The translations under genes were made by a program, and so were the position numbers. From NCBI RefSeq assembly GCF_900155645.1, contig NZ_LT706985.1, positions 1,722,051-1,786,050 on the forward strand: a DNA stretch of 64,000 nt, given 5' to 3'. Shown here in pieces: positions 36,434 to 43,828 of this stretch; position 1 is the stretch's first letter, and each line of letters starts with the position of its first letter. The notes under the pieces were generated by a model, which had not been told where the DNA came from, did no database searches, and saw nothing but the letters and a program-made list of their open reading frames with translations. The stretch is from Vaginimicrobium propionicum (GTDB lineage Bacteria > Actinomycetota > Actinomycetes > Propionibacteriales > Propionibacteriaceae).

Positions 36434-37120
36434 TTAGGCAGTTTTGTGCTCAGGCTTTTTCAACCAAAGTCCGTAAGCAACATCGGGAGCCACGCGCACC
36501 TGGCCTTCCGAACCAGCCAACGCTAAATCGTCGTTGATCTTCTTGGCTTTGAATACTCGCCCCGGACGAATTCCGGTCTCAGCGATAGCAGTTATTGTCG
36601 AAAGGTCAGCCTGAACGGATTCCGAAATTCTGGCTAATTGCGCAGTAACGGTTTCGGTGCCTAGAACGTCTGATAGCTTCTGCGCACCAAAGCGAAAAGC
36701 GTCCGGGTCAGATTTCTGCCTAGGAATCGGGTTTCCGTAGGGTGAAAACGCTGGCGAGTGCAGTATTTCTTCTAGTCTGGCTTCCAGACGATCACTTATA
36801 ACATGTTCTAGGCGGCAAGCCTCATCGTGCAGGTCTTGCCATTCAATACCGATTTTCTCCAACATGCATTCTGCGATGCGATGTTTACGCATCACATTGG
36901 CGGAACGCTGCCATCCGGTCTCGCTCAGCTTCAAAGAGCGGTCATTTTCTACGCTTAGCAGACCATCACGTTCCAGTCTGGCAACGGTTTGGCTGACAGT
37001 CGGGCTGGACTGGTGAAGTCGCTCTACGATACGTGCCCGCAATGGTTCGATGCCTTCTTCAATAAGCTCGTAAACCGTCCGCAAGTACATCTCGGTGGTG
37101 TCGATTAAGTCTCCGCTCAC
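36434..37120 (-). CDS. dtxR: DtxR/IdeR-family metal-dependent repressor
   Basis: This 228-residue regulator has the N-terminal winged helix (EMYLRTVYELIEEG, SSPTVSQTVARLERDGLL), the metal-binding dimerisation domain with HDEACRLEHVISDRLE (the Cys and His/Glu ligands of DtxR site 2) and a C-terminal SH3-like FeoA domain (about 155-220). Its metal is iron or manganese; the sequence alone does not decide. GTG start with AGGAG upstream. No clear DtxR box was found beside it. Confidence 0.95.
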   Translation of the reverse strand: MSGDLIDTTEMYLRTVYELIEEGIEPLRARIVERLHQSSPTVSQTVARLERDGLLSVENDRSLKLSETGWQRSANVMRKHRIAECMLEKIGIEWQDLHDEACRLEHVISDRLEARLEEILHSPAFSPYGNPIPRQKSDPDAFRFGAQKLSDVLGTETVTAQLARISESVQADLSTITAIAETGIRPGRVFKAKKINDDLALAGSEGQVRVAPDVAYGLWLKKPEHKTA

Positions 37121-37202
37121 TATTGCTCCTTGCTAACTGGCTCTGCCCTTGAGCCTATCGAGTATTTCAGCGTCGGACTAACGATAATTCTAGGCTTAAG
37201 AC

Positions 37203-37859
37203 GTGAGCGAATCGATTTCTAACGCGACAGGAGTCAGGCAAGTTCGCCTAGCGCCGACCAAAGTTGCTCATTGGGTTGATGGTTTCTTCAGTAATCACGG
37301 TCAAGGGACGGCTACTCAATCAGGGCAGGGTATTGAGTTGGGGGCGCCCGACGGGTGGCGCGCCTTTTTGACTACTTGTTGGCCTGATTGGTCAGGTGGC
37401 GATTTGGCGGATTTTACCGCCTTTGTTTCAAAACCTAGAGACTTCGGGATTGTGTTAGTTAGGCGGGCATCGTGCGCTGTGGCGTTGGTTAAGGGTGGAA
37501 AAATTGTTGCCCACCGCACCTTGCGGAATTACGTTCAAGGACGCACCAAGGCTGGCGGGTGGTCTCAGCAACGCTTTCAACGCCGACGGGCGAACCAAAG
37601 CTCTAAAGCGAGCCAAAAAGCGGTTAGCGCGGCAGATGAGGTTATTGGCACTAACAAGCTGGTCGCGTTGGTTATTGGCGGCGATAAGGTGATGGTTGAA
37701 AACGTGTTGGCTGATGGCCGGCTAAAGCGGTTTGCTAAGATCCCCCGAATTTGGGTGCCCGGTCACGTCCCTAACCCGAATTTTTCTATCGTTAGTCAGG
37801 TTGCTACTGAGATTGTCAAAGTTGATGTTGAGATTCACTCTCCGACAGTGCCTACTTAA
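37203..37859 (+). CDS. acVLRF1-family peptidyl-tRNA hydrolase
   Basis: The 218-residue protein contains GRTKAGGWSQQRFQRRRANQ at about residues 116-135. This GGxSxxRF loop is the catalytic signature of the actinobacterial Vms1-like release factor 1 (acVLRF1) family, which is related to the eRF1 domain and to yeast Vms1. Vms1 frees nascent chains from tRNA on stalled 60S ribosomes; the bacterial members are thought to release peptidyl-tRNA in ribosome rescue. The start GTG has a poor ribosome site. Its tail overlaps a tiny convergent gene by 4 bases. Confidence 0.88.
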   Translation: MSESISNATGVRQVRLAPTKVAHWVDGFFSNHGQGTATQSGQGIELGAPDGWRAFLTTCWPDWSGGDLADFTAFVSKPRDFGIVLVRRASCAVALVKGGKIVAHRTLRNYVQGRTKAGGWSQQRFQRRRANQSSKASQKAVSAADEVIGTNKLVALVIGGDKVMVENVLADGRLKRFAKIPRIWVPGHVPNPNFSIVSQVATEIVKVDVEIHSPTVPT

Positions 37860-37975
37860 AGCTGATGGCCACACCACTGATTTGGTGGCACTTTGGCTTT
37901 GACTTGATCAACGTGTTTTCCGCACCCGCGCCAAGTAGTTTTACCGCATTTGGGGCACTTGACTGCTGTACACAT
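37856..37975 (-). CDS. 39-residue Cys-rich small protein
   Basis: ATG at 37975 is preceded by AGGAG at the right distance and opens a 39-codon frame: MCTAVKCPKCGKTTWRGCGK, then HVDQVKAKV and a terminal WCGHQL. The cysteines in CPKCG and WRGCGKH, and the late CGH, could bind zinc. Similar tiny proteins (KTTWxGCGxHVDQV core) recur across actinobacteria in my recollection, so it is a real gene despite its size. The function is unknown. It is convergent with acVLRF1. Confidence 0.85.
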   Translation of the reverse strand: MCTAVKCPKCGKTTWRGCGKHVDQVKAKVPPNQWCGHQL

Positions 37976-38140
37976 AAGGCTCCTAACTAATTCATCAATT
38001 ATCTACCAAAATCAGAGTAAATTGAGGCAGCGTTTGTATTTATCGGCCTAAAACATTGTTGGCGGCGGGGTGGTTTGACTTTTGTTAGCCTGCCAGGCCG
38101 GTAATCTCTAATACATAGTTAGCTAAATCAGGAGTCATCG

Positions 38141-39394
38141 ATGAGTCAACAACAACCCCCGAACGCTCAGGCTGGCGCTACCGCGCCGTTAGCTCCGCCC
38201 GCTCAGGCGTTGACCTTAGAAGCGCCGGCAGCGCCCGAGCCTGTGCAAGCCCAGCAGGCGCCGCAAATGGCTCCGCCGGTGACGGAAGAACAAAAGCCAG
38301 TGCTAGACGCCAAGGTTAATCAGTTCATTGACGCTATTACTGGCCAGCAGGCTGGTTCCCCCCAATTTAGTGCCCAGGCTGACGCCGTGCGTTCAATGGG
38401 TGACGCCGATATTCGTCGCGCTGCTGAGTCATCTAATCGACTATTGGATACTCCAATGCGTGAGATAAATACTGGCGGTATTTCTGAGGTTTCAAAAGTT
38501 TCCCAGACCTTAGTTGAATTGCGTCGTGTTGTTGAGGATTTAGATCCGGCAGCAATGACAAAACCGCAGAAAAAAATCTTAGGCATTTTCCCGGTTGGTG
38601 AGAAAATCCAAGACCACTTCCGTAAATACCAGTCCAGCCAACAACAGTTAAATGCGATTTTGCACGCGCTACGCTCCGGTCAAGACGAGCTGACTAGGGA
38701 TAACGTCTCGTTAAATATGGAGAAAGTGCAGCTATGGGAAACCATGCAGCGGCTGAACCAATATATTTATATGGCTGAGCAGCTGGATGCGAAATTATCA
38801 GCCAAAATTGCTGAATTAAAGATGAGTGACCCGCAAATGGCGGACACGTTATCTAAAGATGTGTTGTTCTATGTGCGTCAAAAACATCAAGATTTGCTTA
38901 CCCAATTAGCCGTCTCAATTCAGGGTTATCTCTCGATTGACATCATTATCAAGAACAACCTCGAATTGATAAAGGGTGTCGATAGGGCTTCTACTACTAC
39001 CGTCTCGGCGCTGCGTACTGCCGTCGTGGTGGCTCAGGCTTTAGGTAATCAGAAGTTAGTGCTCGACCAAATTACCGCGCTCAACCAAACTACTTCTTCA
39101 ATGATTGAATCCACCTCGGAAATGTTGAAGATGAACTCGGCCAACATTCAAGAGCAGGCGGCCTCAGCGACTGTAGGCTTGGATTCGCTGCAAAAAGCTT
39201 TCCAGAATATTTACGAAACGATGGATTCCATCGACACTTTCAAAGTGGCTGCACTCGACAATATGTCTCGCACTATTGGCACTCTAGAAAATGAGGTTGC
39301 CAAGTCGCGAGCCTACCTAGAACGGGCTAGAAAAGCTGAAACTGAGGTGGCAGTAAATCCGTTGAACGTTGCGGAACCAGATCGGAGGTTGTGA
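38141..39394 (+). CDS. telA: TelA/toxic anion resistance family protein
   Basis: This 417-residue protein has a Pro/Ala/Gln-rich N-terminus (about residues 1-50) and a long all-helical domain typical of TelA (PF05816), seen in IFPVGEKIQDHFRKYQSSQQ, LWETMQRLNQYIYMAEQLD and DIIIKNNLELIKGVDRAS. It is cytoplasmic. TelA proteins are named for tellurite resistance but more generally accompany phospho-signalling and Ter-type stress clusters. AGGAG precedes the ATG. It is the first of nine genes that run without real gaps to 49205; the next begins 5 bases after its stop. Confidence 0.92.
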   Translation: MSQQQPPNAQAGATAPLAPPAQALTLEAPAAPEPVQAQQAPQMAPPVTEEQKPVLDAKVNQFIDAITGQQAGSPQFSAQADAVRSMGDADIRRAAESSNRLLDTPMREINTGGISEVSKVSQTLVELRRVVEDLDPAAMTKPQKKILGIFPVGEKIQDHFRKYQSSQQQLNAILHALRSGQDELTRDNVSLNMEKVQLWETMQRLNQYIYMAEQLDAKLSAKIAELKMSDPQMADTLSKDVLFYVRQKHQDLLTQLAVSIQGYLSIDIIIKNNLELIKGVDRASTTTVSALRTAVVVAQALGNQKLVLDQITALNQTTSSMIESTSEMLKMNSANIQEQAASATVGLDSLQKAFQNIYETMDSIDTFKVAALDNMSRTIGTLENEVAKSRAYLERARKAETEVAVNPLNVAEPDRRL

Positions 39395-39398
39395 TTTT

Positions 39399-39938
39399 AT
39401 GGGGTTGTTCGACTGGTTAAAACCAAAGCCTGAGCAACCACCCGAAGAGATGGCGGTGGCTCACGCGCCGACTAGCGACGAAATTGAGGCTGGGCTAAGA
39501 CAAGCAGAGCAATTGGCATTAGATGCCAAAGTGTCTACGCCGGTATTAGCTAGAGTGCTTAGAATCACCCATTTGGTGCGTACCATATTGCCGCGATTGG
39601 AAAACCTGGGGTTAGCGAGCACGGATGCATATACCGTTGTCGCTACAGCAACTGAATATCTGCCAGAGTCGTTAAATGGCTACTTGGCGTTGCCTAGAGA
39701 TTGGGCGGACACGCGTCCGGTAGCCAATGGGAAATCTTCGCTGCTGCTATTGATAGACCAGCTAGACCTCTTGGCTTTGACCAGTGAGCGTATGGCTGAC
39801 GCTGCTAACCGTCAAGACGCTGGAGCGCTAGTCGCCCAAGGGGCATTCCTTGATTCCAAATTCGGTGGCCGTCAGCTGGCGCCGATTAGGGTAGATGAGC
39901 CTAAGGAATCTGGTGCCGGAATGTTAGAAATTGATTAG
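39399..39938 (+). CDS. Helical protein of the TelA-PknG operon
   Basis: The start at 39399 (MGLFDWLKPKPEQ) follows a GGAGG about 13 bases upstream. The 179-residue product is predicted all-helical and soluble, with a short amphipathic start that could touch the membrane. No catalytic motif is seen. Proteins of this size with a DYLPESLNGYLALP-like segment (here EYLPESLNGYLALP) often follow TelA genes, so a TelA partner is likely. The function is unknown. Confidence 0.85.
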   Translation: MGLFDWLKPKPEQPPEEMAVAHAPTSDEIEAGLRQAEQLALDAKVSTPVLARVLRITHLVRTILPRLENLGLASTDAYTVVATATEYLPESLNGYLALPRDWADTRPVANGKSSLLLLIDQLDLLALTSERMADAANRQDAGALVAQGAFLDSKFGGRQLAPIRVDEPKESGAGMLEID

Positions 39939-39949
39939 TGGAGCGATAG

Positions 39950-41524
39950 ATGACCAAACCGTCAAGCCTGGCCGAAGCGCTAAATAGGTTAACTGAGCTG
40001 GTTGAGGCAGCCGGAGTGGACAAAGAAAAAGCCTTGAGCGAAGCTAAACAATTAGCCGCCGCCGTGGCCGAGTCCGCAACCGGAGCCTATAAGGAGTGGG
40101 CAAGGCAGGTGGGTCAAGATCCTAACGCCCAAGAGTTTTTCCAATCCGCCACCAAAGGAAGACGCTGGCGGGTTGGCCCCAGTGATTTGCTGACTGAACT
40201 TCGAGAAGCTAATTCGCCTTTCGCCCCAGTTTACGCTGACGCATTGGCTGAGGTCGCTCTGCAAGCTGGCGGGCTTGGTGAGCCCAACCCGCAAGTATTA
40301 GCGGCTGCCGCTAGCGCCGCCCAAGCTCAACGCTTGGTTACAGGAAGTGGCATGGACTTATTGCCGGGCGTATTAGACGTTAATGCGGGTGCTCAAGCAG
40401 ATCGGATAGCAGCGATGGGACGCTTTGAATCCCAAGCTGACCAGGTATTTTCTGATGTGTTGGGGAGATTGGCGGAAAATCAGCGACGTATAGCTGAGCT
40501 GCGTGACAATTCACTGTCAGTCTCAGGCACGGAAGTGCTCGATACTAATCAAGCGGCTAGGACTCCAGAAACTCCGGCTACTCAGCAGGAGGGCGCGACT
40601 GAGATTCAACCGCAAGCCGCCGTTCAAGCAGAAGAAGAACCCGATCGCAGCGTTGAAGAATTGTTGGCTGAATTGGATGGGCTTGTCGGGTTGGATTCAG
40701 TTAAGAGTGAGATTCACCGTCAAGCGGCGGTGTTGCGCGTCCAAGCGTTGCGGGAAGAAGCAGGGCTAAAGGTGCCCACTATCACTAGGCACCTGGTTTT
40801 CGTTGGTAACCCCGGAACCGGCAAAACGACGGTTGCGCGCTTAGTGGCTGGCATTTATAAGGCTTTAGGGCTGTTGTCGAAAGGACAACTCGTTGAGGTT
40901 GACCGTTCTGAATTAGTGGCAGGTTATCTTGGCCAAACCGCGTTGAAAACGGCTGAAGTGTGCGCCTCAGCTATCGGTGGGGTGTTGTTCATCGATGAAG
41001 CTTACGGGCTATCTGGTGACCAATATGGTGAAGAAGCCATCAACACTTTGGTAAAAGAGATGGAAGACAACCGCAATGATTTAGTGGTTATCGTAGCTGG
41101 CTATCCAGTGCCGATGGCTAAGTTCATCGCTGAAAACCCTGGGTTGACTAGCCGTTTCAGGACGACAATATATTTTGATGATTACTCTGATGAGGAATTA
41201 TTTGCCATCTTTGAGCGCCAAGTTTCTTCAGGTGATTATGACCTAGCCGAAGGTAGTCAACAGGCTTTCTTTGAGTTGGTATCCCAGCAGATTCGTGACG
41301 AAAGTTTCGGTAACGGCAGATTCGCGCGCAATGTTTTCGAGGCGGCAGTCTCTCACCAGGCTTGGCGGTTGCGTGACATCGAAAACCCAGGTGTAGAAGC
41401 GCTTAGAGAATTAACGCCAGAAGATATCTACGGCGCCAAGGTGCCTGAGGCTGCCCCTGGCGACGAATTGGTTGCGGCGGCGAAACAGTCGAATCCAGAG
41501 GGCAGTGAAGATGACAACGACTAA
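39950..41524 (+). CDS. CbbX/SpoVK-type AAA+ ATPase
   Basis: This 524-residue protein has an Ala/Gln-rich helical N-terminal half (about residues 1-230) and one AAA+ domain (about 240-500): Walker A VFVGNPGTGKTTVARL, Walker B GGVLFIDEAYGL, pore-type GYLGQTA, sensor 1 VVIVAGY and NPGLTSRF arginine finger. This is the CbbX/SpoVK group, hexameric remodelling ATPases. The N-terminal part may bind the TelA-side proteins. It starts 12 bases after the previous gene and overlaps the next by 14 bases. The substrate protein is unknown; a neighbour in this operon is the best guess. Confidence 0.93.
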   Translation: MTKPSSLAEALNRLTELVEAAGVDKEKALSEAKQLAAAVAESATGAYKEWARQVGQDPNAQEFFQSATKGRRWRVGPSDLLTELREANSPFAPVYADALAEVALQAGGLGEPNPQVLAAAASAAQAQRLVTGSGMDLLPGVLDVNAGAQADRIAAMGRFESQADQVFSDVLGRLAENQRRIAELRDNSLSVSGTEVLDTNQAARTPETPATQQEGATEIQPQAAVQAEEEPDRSVEELLAELDGLVGLDSVKSEIHRQAAVLRVQALREEAGLKVPTITRHLVFVGNPGTGKTTVARLVAGIYKALGLLSKGQLVEVDRSELVAGYLGQTALKTAEVCASAIGGVLFIDEAYGLSGDQYGEEAINTLVKEMEDNRNDLVVIVAGYPVPMAKFIAENPGLTSRFRTTIYFDDYSDEELFAIFERQVSSGDYDLAEGSQQAFFELVSQQIRDESFGNGRFARNVFEAAVSHQAWRLRDIENPGVEALRELTPEDIYGAKVPEAAPGDELVAAAKQSNPEGSEDDND

Positions 41525-42746
41525 AACCAATTTTTCTACCTCCTTTACGGCTGGCAAGACCAAGGGCAGCGGTCTCGTCCCAGCTCGAAAAAAGCGCGTG
41601 AAAACTGCCGTAGCAGCGCCCAAATCCTTGTCATTGTGGCGGGTGTTTAGCGTCCTAGCCTGTTTGGTGGGTGCGGTGTTCTCATTCGTCTCGATTAGCG
41701 CCGCCAACCAGTTGGTAAACCAGGTTGGTGCCACTGGCCATCAAGTCAGCTATGTGCAGATGGCTAAGGCTAGGCTGTTAGCTGCTGACGGGTTGGCTGT
41801 AAGTTCATTAGCTGGTGGCCAGACGGGTGGCCAGTTAGATCATTCGGCTGAGTTGTCGAATGCTGCGGATGCTGTTTCTATGGCGGTGGCCGGCAAAGGG
41901 CAGGATTATGCCCAAGACGCGCATCTGCCCGCTATCACCCACGAAATCACCGAATATGCCTTCTCGTTAGGGCAAACAGTAGTCTTGGCGGGGCAGCCAG
42001 GTGTCGATTTAGCTGCTAGCGTCAGTGCTAGCGAAGAAAAATTACGTTCTGGGGTTATTCCTGCCATCGACACATTCATCCAGGCCGAGCAAAACAAAAT
42101 TGACCAGAAACCTTGGACTTGGGTTGGGGTGGGTCTGGTGATACCGCTGGGGGTTTTGATTATTGCCAGCGTCAAACACGCGAAATTAACGAGGCGAATA
42201 TTCAATGTTGGTTTATTGGCGGCGGTGGTTATGGTCGGTTTCGCTGGCTACCAAGTGGCTGATGCCGGGCTATCGTCGGCGCGCTATAAACTTTCCTCAG
42301 GATCTGGGCTATATTCGCTGACGCAGCAATACAGCCAAACCCAAGTTGACTTGGCTCAAGCCCTAAACATTGACGGACAATTCATCGTCCAAACGGGTGA
42401 TATGCAGGCGCTCCAAGATCAGTGGCAAACAGCTATCGACCAAGTTAGGGCAGGCGGCGGTTCCGATGAACTCGACCAACAATTAACCGCCTATGAACAA
42501 GCGCATAAAGCCATGCTGGATAGCCCTGGCGACGCTCAACTTATTGCTGCCAACGCTACTGCCGCCATGACCGCGATAACCACTGTCGAAGAAATGAGTT
42601 CGGCTGCCTTGGACTCATTCTTTGGTGACGTGAACCAGCGACTACATTCCAACAGTGTGTCAAGGCTTTCGGCGACAGCGCTTTGCTTATTGGGGGCTTT
42701 GGCTTGCGGTGTTGGGCTGGCGAAACCGTTAAGGAAGTACCGCTAA
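41511..42746 (+). CDS. Four-helix membrane sensor-like protein (GlnX-like topology)
   Basis: The start at 41511 (MTTTKTNF) follows GAGGG and overlaps the ATPase stop. The 411-residue protein has a basic cytoplasmic start, a first helix (about residues 41-62), an extracytoplasmic helical domain (about 65-200), two close helices (about 206-222 and 233-252), a second outer domain (about 255-380) and a last helix (about 386-404). This matches the 4-helix layout of mycobacterial GlnX, which senses amino acids and sits next to pknG. Sequence identity was not tested, and no glnH binding-protein gene is present. It is the only membrane protein of the operon, so it probably brings in the outside signal. 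Confidence 0.8.
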   Translation: MTTTKTNFSTSFTAGKTKGSGLVPARKKRVKTAVAAPKSLSLWRVFSVLACLVGAVFSFVSISAANQLVNQVGATGHQVSYVQMAKARLLAADGLAVSSLAGGQTGGQLDHSAELSNAADAVSMAVAGKGQDYAQDAHLPAITHEITEYAFSLGQTVVLAGQPGVDLAASVSASEEKLRSGVIPAIDTFIQAEQNKIDQKPWTWVGVGLVIPLGVLIIASVKHAKLTRRIFNVGLLAAVVMVGFAGYQVADAGLSSARYKLSSGSGLYSLTQQYSQTQVDLAQALNIDGQFIVQTGDMQALQDQWQTAIDQVRAGGGSDELDQQLTAYEQAHKAMLDSPGDAQLIAANATAAMTAITTVEEMSSAALDSFFGDVNQRLHSNSVSRLSATALCLLGALACGVGLAKPLRKYR

Positions 42747-43828
42747 TGCCTGGGGTAAGCGCACCCACGCCGCCGGGAGCATTAGGTGTTGGTGTTGAGC
42801 CGGCGGCAATGCGTCGATATTTAATTGAGTTAGATGACTGGCTCTCAGCGCGGCGAGCAGAGCTAGATGATGTGGATCAAGTCGCCTTAGCTGGCGAGCA
42901 CTCAGATGAGGTTAGCCCCGATATCGCTCTCGGGTTGGCACTCTGGCAGGCTATTAAAACCCGTTATCAGCGGCTGCTGGCAGTTTGGGACGGGGGACGG
43001 GTAGACGCTAAACGTCTCGACGAATTAGCTAATCTTATTTTTGGCCGCCTAGACGAGGCCGACGCCACAGCAGCCAAAGGGTTGTCGCTGCCTGAAGCGT
43101 GCAAACTTTCCGACGCGCTAACCTCACAATTGCGCGTACGGCTACAAATAGATAAATCCGGGTCAGAGGCGATAGCTAGAATCCGTGACCTTAAAGCGTC
43201 AGTGGAAAGAATCCGCGACCAAGTTGAGCTAGAGCCGGCAGACACTATCGAAGGCGCCCGCGCCCAGGCTCAGCAGCTAGCCGCCAGGGTGGATGACGTT
43301 TCGGCGCGAGCCGCGCGCGGCGCTGACGTAGGCGGTTTGCTCGGTCCACTGGAGATCGCCACTGCCAAGTTTGAGCGAGACCTCATCGTTAATTCGGCGA
43401 AACGGCGCGCCCAAGCCAAAGCTATGCCTATCGCTAGTGAAAATCCGGTGCTGGTGCCAAATCCAGAGGCTGTGGAACTACGCGACGAACTAGCTAAGCG
43501 TGGCGACCAGCTACGGGAACTAGCCGCCAGGGTAGCCGAAACTGTCCCTAATCCACCCAATTATGCTGTCCCAGATGTTAGGGCTTTAGGGGCAGTGCCC
43601 GCTGCCGGGATTGAGCTAGAAAACTATTTGAGTCGGCTTCGCAAGGTATCACAGGCCTTAGACATCGTAGAAAAAGCGTACTGGCAGGCTGAAAATGCGG
43701 ATAGTGAATTAACTAAGCTACGTGCGGTATTGGCTGCCTGGAGTACCCGTCAAGAATTGTCAGACCTGAGCGCTAGCCTGGAAGACATCATTAACCGATA
43801 TGAACATTTGGTGGAAGCGGAGCATTAG
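42746..43828 (+). CDS. Helical/coiled-coil protein of the PknG operon
   Basis: The start at 42746 overlaps the previous stop (TAATG) and has AAGGAAG upstream. The 360-residue protein is soluble and largely coiled-coil (LNAELDD-like repeats, VERIRDQVELEPADTIEGAR, QQLAARVDDVSARAARG). No enzyme motif is seen. It overlaps the kinase start by one base (TAGTG), so its amount is tied to the kinase. A scaffold or adaptor between the membrane protein and PknG is an inference. Confidence 0.85.
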   Translation: MPGVSAPTPPGALGVGVEPAAMRRYLIELDDWLSARRAELDDVDQVALAGEHSDEVSPDIALGLALWQAIKTRYQRLLAVWDGGRVDAKRLDELANLIFGRLDEADATAAKGLSLPEACKLSDALTSQLRVRLQIDKSGSEAIARIRDLKASVERIRDQVELEPADTIEGARAQAQQLAARVDDVSARAARGADVGGLLGPLEIATAKFERDLIVNSAKRRAQAKAMPIASENPVLVPNPEAVELRDELAKRGDQLRELAARVAETVPNPPNYAVPDVRALGAVPAAGIELENYLSRLRKVSQALDIVEKAYWQAENADSELTKLRAVLAAWSTRQELSDLSASLEDIINRYEHLVEAEH

